In this document: in pieces, positions 35,445-46,957 of the stretch
How positions within the stretch are numbered: the first letter of the stretch is position 1
Layout: each line of letters starts with the position of its first letter
Assembly (NCBI GenBank): GCA_907165135.1
Contig: OU015566.1
Span: 11,826,157-11,890,156 of the forward strand
Direction of reading: 5' to 3'
Length of the DNA stretch: 64,000 nucleotides
From: Oikopleura dioica
Taxonomy: Eukaryota > Chordata > Appendicularia > Copelata > Oikopleuridae
Translations under genes and position numbers: made by a program
The notes under the pieces: generated by a model
The model's database searches: none
What the model was told of the DNA's origin: nothing
The model's input: the letters and a program-made list of their open reading frames with translations, nothing else

Positions 35445-36449
35445 ATGAGATTTACGAGACTCTTACTTGACATCGGGAAGAAGTACTCGAATGCGCGAGT
35501 TCTGTTGGGAATCGAAAGCGGAGCGTCAAAGAAAGAAATTCATTCGGCTTATTTGAAAATGGCGAAGCAGTATCATCCGGATAGGGCGCAAACAACAGAT
35601 CCTGCAGAAGCAGAGGCGAGATTTCAAGAGATCGGAGATGCGTACCAGCTTCTTATCGGAAAGTCTGAGGCGAATCAAGGCGTGGGATTTATTTATTTTC
35701 AATTTACTAAAATTCTTACATGGCATTAAATCGAATCGACTGAAATATAATGATCATCTGGCTGATGATGTTAAAATATTAATATTCATGCCAATTTTTT
35801 AATTATTATAGTCTTTCAAAGAAAAAAAACTTATTCTTTCGAAAATGAAAATTTCTATGAAAATCCCTTTTTACAGATTTCTCTGACGAAGAACTAACTC
35901 AAGAAGAAGCCATCAAAAACGGCCACGCTCTGAACGATGAAGGATACCCTCTCGTTGCCGATATCGCGTATGCTAAAAATATTCTTGGAGTTGAACCCGA
36001 TGCGACCAAAGAAGAAGTAAAAAGCCGATTTGTTGAGTTGTCGTTAAAATATCATCCGGATATCGGCGACGAAGAAATTCGAGACGCCGAGTATTTTAAA
36101 ACTATTACAGAAGCTTACAAAACTTTTATGAACCAAGAAATTTTAAATCCTGGCCAAGGTAAAATCAAAATAAAAAATATAAAGCTCATTTTTGATAGTG
36201 ACATATTCTGATGCTATTCACGCTGATCAATGGTACTCAGACGGGCGACGAAAAGTTCACAAAGTAGAAAACATGAGCAAAAGAAGGCACGAACAGTTCT
36301 TTGGATTTTCCCCTGACGAGATAAAACCTGCATCGGTGCTGAAGAAAATGAGAAACTATTCTGCTGATGCTGGCCGACCATTTGCTGTCAGAAATGCTAC
36401 TTATCAAGGAATGCTGCCTAGAAGTGATGATTCAAGGAGAAAGAAATAG
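35445..36449 (+). CDS. protein with two tandem J domains
   Basis: Exons 35445-35679, 35877-36158, 36199-36449. J domain 1 (ARVLLGIESGASKKEIHSAY ... QYHPDRA) and J domain 2 (AKNILGVEPDATKEEVKSRF ... KYHPDIGD) both keep HPD. The basic tail has no membrane helix. The first intron starts with GC rather than GT (AATCAAG|GCGTGG) if the frame is to be kept, giving GC-AG. Both this and the preceding gene begin MRFT, suggesting they arose by duplication. Role: Hsp70 co-chaperone, substrate unknown. Confidence 0.82.
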
Positions 36450-36531
36450 AAAATTGTGTTCTTACTTTATTGAATAAATAAGAGTATCTATTTTACATAT
36501 TACATGTTAGAGGATCGTTTTCTTCGTTTTC

Positions 36532-38210
36532 TTAGACGCAATCATATTGACCGGTTGTTAAAAGAACTGGTCTTTTGTATCTGTAACTCTGCAGGGGTGA
36601 CCATTTGGGCAAAAAATCATCGTCGGGCCGACCAATTGCCCGCCCAATACCAAAAATCAAGACCCGGGCCGACCAAATGCCCGACCAGTCCAATGTGCCC
36701 AGAATGCCCAATCGGGCAATTGGGCAATTTTTCGGGCAAAAATTTTCCCGACATTTCGGGCTTGTTAAAACTTTAATTTTTTAAATTTCTCTCAATAATT
36801 TATTACAGTTGAAGATTTAGAAGGTTTGAAATATATTTAAAAAGCGGTTAAAAATAATTTTGTAAAAGATCGATCAGGTTGTCAAGAATAGACAGCTAAC
36901 CATTAAGGTCCACTTCACACACTCTTGCATAACCGTCTCGAAAAGAGGTTCAAAAATGGGGTTGGAATTTACAACTTGGAAAAATGAGGGATAAAAAGGA
37001 TCTGGAGGTCAAGGGTAGACAGCTAACCATGAAGGTCCACTTCACACACCCTTGCAGAACCTTCTCCTTATATCTTTTTTCTTGTTTCTGAGCTTAACGA
37101 CCAATAAGCGGACAGGAAAACGCCCACGTTCATGATTTCCCCCGGTGGGCATTTGCCCAACTGCCCGATGGTGCCCAACTGCCCAGAAAATGCCCAAATG
37201 CCCGACTTTTCCAATGTTGCCCAGCCTATTTTCACGCGTTGAGCCGACCAAATGCCCGCCCAAAAGCGTTTTTGCCCGAAAATTGCCCGATTTGCCCAAA
37301 TGCCCAATGCCCAAATGGTCACCCCTGAACTCTGCATGTAACTTTGGGATGGAAGCGTGTAGATCATGCTCGAGGTAATTGTCGATGTAGAAATGTCGAT
37401 GCGTTCTATCCCCAAAATAGCTCCGTTGTAGAGAGATGTACTAAATATGATGTTTCCGAAAGCAAGGATAGAGTTGTATTGCTTCATCGGTTCAAAACTT
37501 GAAACAAACGGAAAATTTGAAATAGACAATTTCAAAAAGAAAAAAGTCTTGAACCGTCCGTGGGACGCTTGAAGAGTCCCGGCATCAGTCCACACGTCTG
37601 TCAAGGTTTCGAAAATGTAGACTTGGTTCGGGTTGTCGTCCCCTCCTATTTTGACCACTTTTGTGTCTACATTCACGCAGCCACCGTTTTTGCTATTTCT
37701 TAACAGTTTTATATCATATTTTCACAATTCAATGTCTCCATACTCTCCAGGATGATCAGCAAGATAGTTCCACCCGGTTGTTGCCGAGTAGTAGGCCACT
37801 TGAACGCCACTGTAAGTTCCCACAGCTAAAGGGTACCCCTTGTAATTGGCGAGACAAGCACCATCGTGGTCGTAGCTCGCATCAGAAGTGATCATGCTAA
37901 CACTACTTCCATCAAACATCTGACATGTCTTATATGGACTAAAGTTGAAGCAAAGATACACTACAAGCATTTTTTCCTGAAATAAGTTGATGAGGTTAGC
38001 TTACCAGCATTATCATCAATATTCGCTATTGCTGTTGATTCATCAGCAGTTTTTTCCAAAGAAAGTGCCAAGGAAACAACACCACAGGACTCGATTTTTG
38101 AGATCTTAAGAAATCAATTTATCTACGGACACAGTGAAATCAAACCGTGGTCCCGCAAAAAGGTACGTAAACCCTTGAAACAACGTATGCGCGCACTCTT
38201 GTAGATCCTG
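36532..38210 (-). CDS. kelch-like repeat protein, last exon disrupted by a MITE
   Basis: Coding-looking exons include about 38208-38146, 38104-38032 (ISKIESCGVVSLALSLEKT), about 37945-37733 (CQMFDGSSVSMITSDASYDH), 37697-37563 (VVKIGGDDNPNQVYIFE ... DVWTDAGTL) and 37499-37328. GG, W and Tyr spacings (GGDD, VYIFETLTDVW, YYSATTGWNYL) suggest degenerate kelch blades, often found in extracellular proteins. Exon phases near 38.0 kb are not resolved, so the start is uncertain and the gene may be continuous with the ZP gene upstream. At 37327 a MITE interrupts the last exon. The original frame continues on its far side (SYRYKRPVLLTTGQYDCV, stop at 36532); today the frame runs about 85 codons into the element and stops at 37068. 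Confidence 0.55.
36593..37327. mobile_element. hAT-type MITE inside the kelch-like gene
   Basis: 735 bp. The ends are inverted: AGGGGTGACCATTTGGGC at left and GCCCAAATGGTCACCCCTG at right. The 8-bp duplication AACTCTGC is at 36585-36592 and 37328-37335. The subterminal regions are built from repeated GCCCGA/GGGCA motifs. Inside, a ~60-bp segment (GACAGCTAACCAT..AAGGTCCACTTC) occurs twice, at about 36889 and 37008. No transposase ORF. Confidence 0.85.
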
Positions 38211-38275
38211 GAAATTATAACTATAACTCCGATCTGCCTTTTATCGACAGTCTTGCTTATAATCTTGATGATTTA

Positions 38276-39492
38276 CTAAAAGCATTCGACTCTTTCCTGG
38301 AAGGTTCCATCTTCAGAAATAACGAACGTCAAGTCACGTGCTTTTGCATAATCGTTGTCGTCATCTGTGTACTCAGCAAGAACAGTGAAGTATCCCGAAG
38401 CACTCGGTGTTGTTGTCGAAGTTGTTGTTGTCGTAGTCGTCGTGGAAGTCGAAGTCGTTGTTGTTATCACAGCAGAATTACTATTTGTGGACTTGAGAAT
38501 CACTGAGCAAGAAACATCGAAGGCAGTTGCTACATTGAAACGTAGCGAAAACCGTTTGAATTGAAGCTCCGAAGCTGACAACAACGCCCCCTTCAATTTG
38601 ACTCCAGTGTCCGTTATTGCTCCATTTTCAAGAATTTGAACTTTGAAAGGGTCGCAAAATGTCTGATAAAATAACGAGCTTAGTTTGACAAAATAATTTA
38701 TGCGATAATTGCTGAACCCTGAAATAAATGACCTTCTGATGTGACGTTGCAGTCAACTAGCTCTTGGCTGTAAAGTTCATCGTCAGTCACACTTTTAACC
38801 GAGACATTCACGTAACTTCCGAGCGTGTCTCCGCCTGAAATAATTTGATATTTTTTGGTAGTAGTTCATTAGCTCCATAGCATGAGCTTCATACCGTTGA
38901 CTTCGATTTGGATGACGGGTGCATTTTGTTGGGGCTGGCTACCAACGATTTTTTTCTCAGAAATGAGCATCGCTAGAATTTAATCAACGAGTATAGGAAG
39001 ACAAACTATCAACCTTTCTTCGAGTCATCAATAGAAATTCTGGGCTCGCAGAAAACTTCGCCATATCGGGCGATTGTTAAGTTTGTGCCATCGATCGTCA
39101 TGCTATGGACTATTTCAGCCGTATAGTTCGCTTCAAAAATATTTAAAATTGAGATTCAAAAGTAAACTCATACTATCAATTTGACCTGAAGCATCTTCAT
39201 TTGCAGTAAAGCATTTGTAGTACTCAGCAAGATGGGAGCCAGCAACGATGCAATCCCCAGAAACTGTACTTTCGTTATGACTTCTGGCCAAATAAACTCC
39301 AGAGAGATCCGACGAAAAAGATACATCGGAGGTACTGTTATAGCAAGCCGTATCTAAGGTGAATTGAGCACCGGTATCATGACATTCGATTGTGAATAAA
39401 TCACAAGTTCCATGAACTCTTTGAAAAAGCGAAAGCACAGCTAAAAGCATCTCTGCAAGTGATCCAGTTTTCCGAGCGAAATCTAGGGTCAT
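38276..39492 (-). CDS. secreted ZP-domain protein
   Basis: Start ATG at 39492 gives MTLDFARKTG then a hydrophobic stretch (AEMLLAVLSLFQRVHG), a likely signal peptide. The exons are about 39492-39170, 39126-39013, 38971-38894, 38836-38735 and 38663-38276. ZP-like features: paired cysteines in the N-terminal half (CDLFTIEC, CIV, YKC), then GDTLGSYVNVSVKSV and LVDCNV, then CDPFKVQILENG and LQFKRFSLRFNVATAFDVSC, which follow the ZP-C pattern. A Thr-rich linker (TTTTSTSTTTTTTTTSTTT) precedes the last part. ZP domains polymerise into extracellular filaments. The junction near 38.7 kb is ambiguous and the stop at 38276 could be bypassed by a splice into the kelch-like exons. Confidence 0.65.
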
Positions 39493-39814
39493 TTTCAAAC
39501 ATTACGACCGCAGATTATAATTGCGACAAGTGATTTAGTCTTTAGGAAATCTGTTTTTCAGTTGAAAAATAACTCAACTGCAGGTTCGCTCATAATAGCA
39601 GACGTTATAAGTGTCAATGTTGAAGATTAATAGATGCGAGCAAGTCGGTAAAGTGTTTGAAAATGACAGTGTTTCGTAAAAAATCTTCATTTACCGTCTT
39701 TTATTACAGACAGTTTCATATATTTGCTCTTCAGAAACTCATGTGCAAACACAGTCTTCTTTTGCTGACATTTTTGTCTTTTTTTTCATTTTAGATCGCG
39801 AAAAAAAACTTACG

Positions 39815-40534
39815 ATGACAGAAATTGGGACAAGTTTTAAGCTTCCAGATGGGAAAATTATCGATAAAAGTTTTGAAGCGTACTTTTATCGAGACGTTTT
39901 TGTGTTTATGAAAGAGGATAAAATTGTAGAAGTCAGACCGAAGGATTCATTTTCAGAGGTAAAGCTGATGATAAACAAGAGAAACACTAATTTCAAAAAA
40001 GGGAAATTTGAAGGCCTCGTGTCTTATTTGCATGGGAGAATTCTATGAAATCAAGGAGGACACAGATGTTGTTGTTGACGGTGTTGGCTCGTTGGTTGTC
40101 GATATTTTGAGGGGATTTTTCGCTTGTGCTAAAGGTGAAATTATCGAAATTTCCAAATTTTTATAAATCGATTTAGAGGTCAAAACAATGCGAGAGAACA
40201 AGAAAGCCAGAGAATACGGACAAGAACCTCAAACCAGAACAACAATGGTCAACAACGACGACTACGGAGAGCCATTCAATCCTCAAACTAGAGCTCATGA
40301 AGTGAAGCTCGATTGCAAAGGGAAAAATGTCAATATCAGGTAACGAAGACAACGATGAGTAGTAAAAGCATTGACATTTACTCTAGCCGCGTCACGATTG
40401 TAAGTATCAACGTAAACAATCAGGAAGATCTGGAGAAGCTTGGCTTTGATCAGCTGCAGCAAAATTATGACGGGCAAAATGGATCCAAGTTAAGAAAGAC
40501 AGTCGAAGAAAATGTTCACAAGGAAAGGGCTTGA
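39815..40534 (+). CDS. unrecognised small protein with CxxC
   Basis: Exons 39815-39958, 40002-40134, 40177-40339, 40387-40534, with 42-47 bp GT-AG introns. About 195 residues, starting MTEIGTSFKLPDGKIIDKSF after a long pyrimidine tract and TTTTAG, a likely cis- or trans-splice acceptor. One CLIC motif, no signal peptide, a highly polar second half (RTTMVNNDDYGEPFNPQTRA). The ending GAC..GGAC-rich Gln/Asp segment looks disordered. No family named. Confidence 0.65.
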
Positions 40535-40946
40535 AACTGATTTATATTTTGATTCGTCTTTCTTACAAGGATTGAACAGTTTTTGAGTCCGAAAAGCTCA
40601 TTGGTCGCAGTATATCATTGGAATCTTCTAAATCCGACATTTCGATTACGAACTATGAACTGAACCACACTGCTTTATGATCTTGTTAAATAAATTATTC
40701 AAAAATCCAAAATTTCCATTGCTTTTGTCGGATTCTCTAAAAGAAAAGGAAAAAACCCGGCTGATGACACTAAGAATAAAATGAGTCAATCTTAATAAGT
40801 TGGCGGCATACCGCAGGCCGATGTCTCACGGAAAGTCGCTCCTCAACCCTCCTTATATATTTCGTCCAACCGGTCATGCAATTTACAGAACGAAAAAATT
40901 GCACTACACATTTTGAAAAAAAAAAAAATAAAAGAGCCTGATCAAC
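40535..40946. other. intergenic, no feature seen
   Basis: AT-rich; contains 3' end of the previous gene (AATAAA at about 40690) and the short upstream region of the next gene, ending in a run of A. Confidence 0.5.
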
Positions 40947-41361
40947 ATGGCCGATCGAGAGAGAAACTTCCTTTATGCAACAGGACGTAAATCCAAGAAA
41001 AATACCCAGATAAAAGGTATTGCGGACGCACCACCTTCATACGAAGCTTGCATGAAGATTACAGCTCACTGGACATCCGGTAAATTCGAGCTATAGAAAT
41101 TAAATTAACCTAAAATTAGTTCCGATTCCCCGTCCTCCTCCTTACTTCAATTCAATTCCAAGCGAATCTGATTTTGAACCAGCGCCATCAACAGAACCAT
41201 CTGATGTTCTCCAACGATTTTCTACTAGAAGAAGCAATTTCTGGAGTAAATTGCGTGCCTGCAGTTGTTATGTTGTTATAGCAATTTGTTATATTGTAAT
41301 GATGATTCTTGTAGCAATTATTCTGATCTGCATCACTTATGTGAGAGATTTGAAAAAATAA
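40947..41361 (+). CDS. small PPxY-containing membrane protein (copy 2)
   Basis: Two exons, 40947-41079 and 41120-41361, with a 40-bp intron at the same codon position as in the copy at 21851. About 124 residues. Shared blocks: IADAPPSYEA and AHWTSVPIP. Only one clear membrane helix follows (VVIAICYIVMMILVAIILIC) with a short KK-ending tail (YVRDLKK), so copy 1's second helix is missing here. The KK near the C-terminus could act as an ER-retrieval signal, an inference. Confidence 0.75.
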
Positions 41362-41557
41362 TCCATGACAACTATTTCCACACAAATCTTGTTGCCTCAA
41401 AAATTAAAGTTAAAAAAATTTTAAATAAACCACCAGTGTTATTAAAATATTTTTATTTATTGAAAAAGGCCTTGAAGATTTGTCAAAGTCATTTTGAGGC
41501 CAATATTTATTTAGAAATTTGCGTTAGAAACAATCTTCTTCAAAAAACATGCCAGAA

Positions 41558-42280
41558 CTAGTCAGAATCAGAGCCTATAATTTCGAGAGCAAGTTCGAGC
41601 TTCTTCTTTTTCTTGATGATTTTCTTCATTTTTTTGCCAAGCTTGTCGTTTGTAGCCTGAGCAGCATCGATTCTAGGAACGATTAAACAGTCTGCAAAAT
41701 GATCCCCTACTTTGATTGAAGCTCTGTCTTTTGAATATCAAGCTCTTCTTTTTGCTCGTTGAGTGCGTCTCGTTCGGCGGCTTTGCCTTCTGCGGCTTCG
41801 ATGATTGCCGCTAAGCTTGCGTTTTCAGCGCCAATTGCTTCGCATCTAAATATTTTTGAGAACCTTTTTTATGGAAATGAAACTAACTCTTCTTCGATTT
41901 TTTCTTTGATTGCTTGAATTTCTTCATTTTCGAGTCCCAGTCGCTCGATAATTTCTTCTAGTTTTCCCTGAAAATAATTAAGAATAGGGAATCATATTTC
42001 TTTTACCTTGATTTCCTGAAATTCCTCCATTTCAGCTTGCTTTGCCTCTTGCTCAGCTTGCTTTTCGGAGATTTTCTCGCGGATCACTTCTTCAGCTCGA
42101 GTCATGTCAGAAAGTTTCGTCGCCAATTCATCCCTTTCTTCTTCCAACGCACCTCTAGAATTTTATAAAGGACAAAAACCCTCTTAAAATTTACTTGTCC
42201 CCTCCATTTTCGACTGCGGAGTCCCAAGCTCCCTTTAGCAGGTCCAAGGCTTCGTCAAAAGCGGCAGTTGCGTCTTCCAT
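41558..42280 (-). CDS. coiled-coil protein
   Basis: About five exons from ATG 42280 (MEDATAAFDEALDLLKGAWD) to the stop at 41558, all with introns near 40-50 bp. The central 150 residues are Glu/Lys/Gln heptads (EEERDELATKLSDMTRAEEV; EEIIERLGLENEEIQAIKEK) forming a long helix, and the C-terminus is a Lys-rich stretch ending SDSD. No transmembrane segment. Tropomyosin- or CCDC-like in composition, but no specific family was recognised. Confidence 0.7.
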
Positions 42281-44002
42281 GATTTCTCTTTTTAAAGATT
42301 TAAAAGAGATTAACTGCTAGACAATTGTGCGGAATGTCGCTCCAGGTTAATTATTACAGAGTCGCCGTCAAACCGTGCGAATCATTATATGTACATATTT
42401 GATGTAGACTTTTAGCACGTTCCGCAGCTTTTTATTATTACCCAAGTAAGGATTTTAAGTGCATGTTGGTCGATTAGGAAAAAATAATTTGGAAGTCGAG
42501 TTTTATTTTTCTTGGGAAGACAGTGTTTAGTTTAGATAATCTGAGTCTGAGACGGGTTCACGTTTTCTTGGAAAGGTTGATTTACACCGCAAAGCTGGCC
42601 TCGACTGTGGTCTGTTTGCATTTTACGAGTTGTGAATGTGCAAATGTATATTTATGCGGCGTTATGTGGCTGGTCGGAAGATTGAGGCGACCAGGCGACG
42701 CGGCACAGGGGCGGCGGAGTTGACATCAGCACCGCCAGCACCACCAGAAATTACACCAAATCGCGCAGATTACCACCGCCCGCCTCCTCTACAGCAGCAC
42801 AACACAACACTCAAAACACACACGCGCGCGATATCATCTTCTAAAGGGATTAACATCGCCACAACAATTGTCAGACCTTGTACGCGCCGAAAATAATTAG
42901 CTAAAGACGAGACCTCATCGGTTTTTTTTTTCTCAAGAAAAGTATAACGAAATTTCAATAGTAAAAATTTCTTGAATTTCAAAATTTCATACTCACTTGA
43001 GTCCATTTCACTATTCAAGAGCGTTAGGTATAAACTCGTCCATGTTTACACCATTTCTTGTTTATAAAAACTTCTACGAGCGAGCCACTAGAATTTTTTT
43101 CGATTTCCGGTTTGCTCGAGAAATTCCACGAGTACCCATGTATTTACATTCAATTTCCCAGCGTTGTTTATCCCGGACATTCCATTTCATTTCCGATTGA
43201 AATTTTTGGTCGGTTCGAGTATTTTAGAGGGAATTTTCGGGGCGCTGAGCCTGGCGCCTAAGATGGTTATTCTGTGGCTTGAGTATTATTGCGGCCATTT
43301 AACGGAGCTCGGGATTAGTGTCAAGACAGAGCTCAGTTGTTAATCTGTTTTTGAGCGATTTGTCGCAATTCGTTTTGCATTTTAGATCTGATTGAAGTTA
43401 CGCAAACTCGAAGAGTGTTTATTTAACCCATTGGCGGAGCAGCAGCTTTGATTCCTTGCTCGATGCTATGTAACTCTTTATCCAGCGCGGGCTTACAAAA
43501 TTAAATCGCCGTCAAATGCCAACTACTTCCGGGGGTTAATCGAGGGCCATCGAGCGCACAAATAAGCGACCGGCGGTCGATCTTAGCCGGTGACGGCACA
43601 AAGTGCCAGTTTTGGCGCCACTTCCGGAATGTAAACCTTCTCGCGCGCCGGAAATCGAAAGGAATTTGCCCGTACCAAATTTCGCAGTTGCTGGGAAATT
43701 AATCCAAATACAACTTGATTCCCTGAGAGCTGTGTTCTTCAAAACAGGATGCAACGATTCTTTTGAAATACCTATTTTCAATGCTTTTGGCCCCCTGTGA
43801 TCTTAAATTGACCGGTTACTGTAGAAAAATGACGAGGAAAAGACTTTTCACATTGAACTTTTATTGAAGAGTTATTTGATTTTTACAGAACGAGTAGTTT
43901 CACAATAGAATAATTTTCATATTTTATGAAATAGTAGAAAGCTGTAGCAAGTTATATACAAAAACCATTGGTTCATAAATATTAAAAGTAGCAGGTTAAA
44001 AT
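42281..44002. other. intergenic, no gene supported
   Basis: Contains scattered short ORFs on both strands. About 42,670-42,830 is GC-rich with CA/CG repeats, resembling the run at about 15.9 kb. 43,570-43,640 is also GC-rich. These may be promoter-like regions. Confidence 0.45.
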
Positions 44003-46957
44003 TCACTTCTGAATGCTTGTTTGTCGGGCGAGTTGGGCAATGGTCTCGCGGCTTTTTAGATACAATGCTGTGGCGTCAGAGTAAAGAGAATACAGGTTGT
44101 TGGGAGGGAAGGCTCCGACAGAAGGAAGTGGTGATTGAAACATATTGAACGAAGGGTTGAGGAGGGGACTCGTCAGACCCATGTTGAGGCCGATCGGATT
44201 GAGACCTCCAAGACCAAGGGGACTCGTAATAGCAGGATTGAGAGAAGGTTGAACGAGTTGGCGAAGATACAGGAGAGTTTCTACAGAGACATCTTTCTGA
44301 GGCGTTGGAAGGGATGGAAGGAGTCCAGGGATACTGGTCTGGAGAGTTTTCTGAGCGGGCAGAGGAGAGATTGCGCTCGGAATATTCAGAGCAGGGATGT
44401 TGCCGTCAACGCTGCTAGTTTTTGCTCGCTCAGATCCAGAAGTTGAGGATGGACTCGTACTTGTCTGCTGTATGGGTTCGGACTCGACAGATTGTTTGCG
44501 AGACTGGGAGGGAACTGTTTGGTCGCGGGAAACTATAATTGGAAGTTCAGGCTTCGGTGTCAGCTCAAGTTGAGGTGATGCTGTCGTTGGCTCAGTTTCG
44601 TCATTTGAGACGACATCGATTTCTTCCTCATCAACGACTAAAAATAGGGTAAAAAGCTGTTTTTGTGTGAAGAAAGTTTCTTACCAGATGAGTCGAATTT
44701 GCAAATTTTTGCAGGAGGTGGCAAACTCTCTCCTAGCGCTCTCTTTGCCCGTTCCATTTGGCCTCGGATGATTGAAGCGGATCGTTTTTTGTCTCTTCTG
44801 ATGGAGCCTGTATCGCGGAAGCCCTTAGCAAAGGGGTTGTTGTCGATCTTGAGTCTTGTGATCTTGTCGTTTTGGTAAGCAGTGACGGCGATGAACTCCA
44901 TTTCGGGAAATATGAACGACCTAAAAATGAAAATAAGGGGCTGCTTAGCAAGTTTTAAAAAACGGTCGTTTTGTTTAGCGTAAACAAAAAAATGGGATGA
45001 AGAGGTTGATTTTTGAAATTGGCTCGAGTGGGTGTTATCAAGTGGTTCACGTACTTGACAAGGTTGGAATTCAGGAGCGAGGGGTACTGGATCATAGATG
45101 GGTCGGAGCATCGAACCAGTTGGAAGCGCGGCTGGTACTTGTGCATACTGTTCAGCACGGTCTAAATGCTGCAATTAGTAACTTATTCTTTTGCTGGAAT
45201 TCTTACATGTCCGCCCGACTCGGCAATATTGTTGGTAAGCTTCATTTTTCGAAAGCAAATGTTGGGCTTTGTCATCCAATGCTCTCCCGAGGCAGGCGAG
45301 TCCGGATGCGGAACCCACTTCTTCTGGATTTCCGGATCCGCTTTTCCGGCCACCATCCATCGCGAATTGTGAAATTTGTATCTGTGATCGTCTGCCGGCA
45401 CAATCTCCATGAAGAGGCAGTATTTCGCGGTCTTCGAGAGGCCAGAGATGCGAATCTGAGGCGAAGGAAACATTCTCCTGAAAAAAATCGAGGTTAGATT
45501 AGAAAATCAGTTTGTTTCACTAAGATTCTGATAAGATAGCAATTTACGAGAATATTTTCGGCGGTAATTGTGGCGGTACGATTGGCGCCAATGCGGCTCA
45601 AAAATGAAATCGGGGGATGATCCGGCGGCGGGAGACCTCAAATTTGCTCAAAAAAGTATTTCTCAGTGTGCTTATAAGTGCCATAATCCCCCAGCTCATC
45701 GCATTTGTCCGGTTCTTATTCGGAAAATCGGTTTCTAATTAGATTTCCGCACCGTGTTTCCGGTTTGAAAAAGAAACGAAGTGAAATCTGAAACGAGTCT
45801 AGTTTCGACTATTTTTAGAAGCGCATTCATTTGAATTTGAATATTTGAAGAAAAACGAGAAAAAAAGGCGGAGTTTGGAGGTGCCGTCTGTCTAGTAATC
45901 CTCGGCGCTTTCCGGTGTTGGCGCCAACACTCGGAAGCTCCTCTCAGAGTATTCGCGCGCTCCTGATCGTCCGGTGAACCTAAGTAAGTTGCTAAACCCG
46001 CGCTTCCGAGCCCCCGGGAAGCCATTTCACCTTGTTTTGCGAAATCAGGTTTTCAGAATCGGGGAAAATGAAAACATGTGAGCTACGTCTAGCCGTTCCA
46101 ATTTCAACCTGTAATAAATGCTTCACAGTTGAATGAATCACACGTGCGAGAGCGTAAATTAGCTAAAGAATATATAGTTTTTTTGCTATTCAAATTGCCT
46201 CTAATCGAGGTATTTTAAAGTGTCAATCGAAAAACCTATTCAGGATACGAAAGATTATGAAAGCCTTTTAACAAGATAGTGAGAATCGTAGCGAGTCGAT
46301 AGGAGTTAATTCTAGTCGAGGTTTAGTATCATAAATTGTTAGCTTTTCAATTTGGGCTGAGACTTGGCGCTGCATACTTTGTCCTGGCGCGCGCCACAAT
46401 GTCGCTGAAATTTCACACTGACATCAAAATTAGACCAGAAATCCTCTGGTACATTTTAAAAGGATTACAACATGGGGCTTAGGTTTCAGATTCAGCGGTC
46501 AATCTGACGCCTCCAATGCTCTATGCTTTCAAAAGAAAGAAAAGGAAAATCTAAGTCTATTTTTGAATAATTTCTAGTATGCTGCAAGTCCTTTTTTGGC
46601 ACTTGCAACGACAAATTAGACCGTTTAATTTTGTTTTAATAACATATATAAACACTTGAATCAAATCAGAATCTGCTTTCATTTTATACAAATGCCTAGT
46701 TTACAATAAATCCGGATTAGCACATACCTTCCGTTTTTAGTGATGACCATTTCAGTTCCGATCTTCGCGAATTCGTCCCAAAGATCTTGATTTTCCAGCG
46801 TCGCAGTTGGATTGTCGTCGACTTGCTGCCCGTTTTCTTGCAGCATCTTGTGATGGAAGTTCTGAAGTGCTGGAGGACCAGAAACTGGGGTCCCCAAAAA
46901 GGGCCTCTGAGATGCAACTGGAGGGTGGCGGGAGAGAAAGGGCGAGATGATGCTCAT
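44003..46957 (-). CDS. T-box transcription factor, Tbx2/3-like
   Basis: Exons: 46957-46728, 45477-45208, about 45164-45055, about 44922-44686, and about 44639-44003. The T-box DNA-binding domain starts [19 protein letters not shown] and contains [62 protein letters not shown] and [29 protein letters not shown] and the AKGFRDTG-x(2)-RRDKKR end point to the Tbx2/3/4/5 group, nearest Tbx2/3. The C-terminus is Ser/Pro/Leu-rich ([18 protein letters not shown]). Intron 1 is 1.25 kb, others about 40-130 bp. No repressor-domain motif was identified with confidence. Confidence 0.9.
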
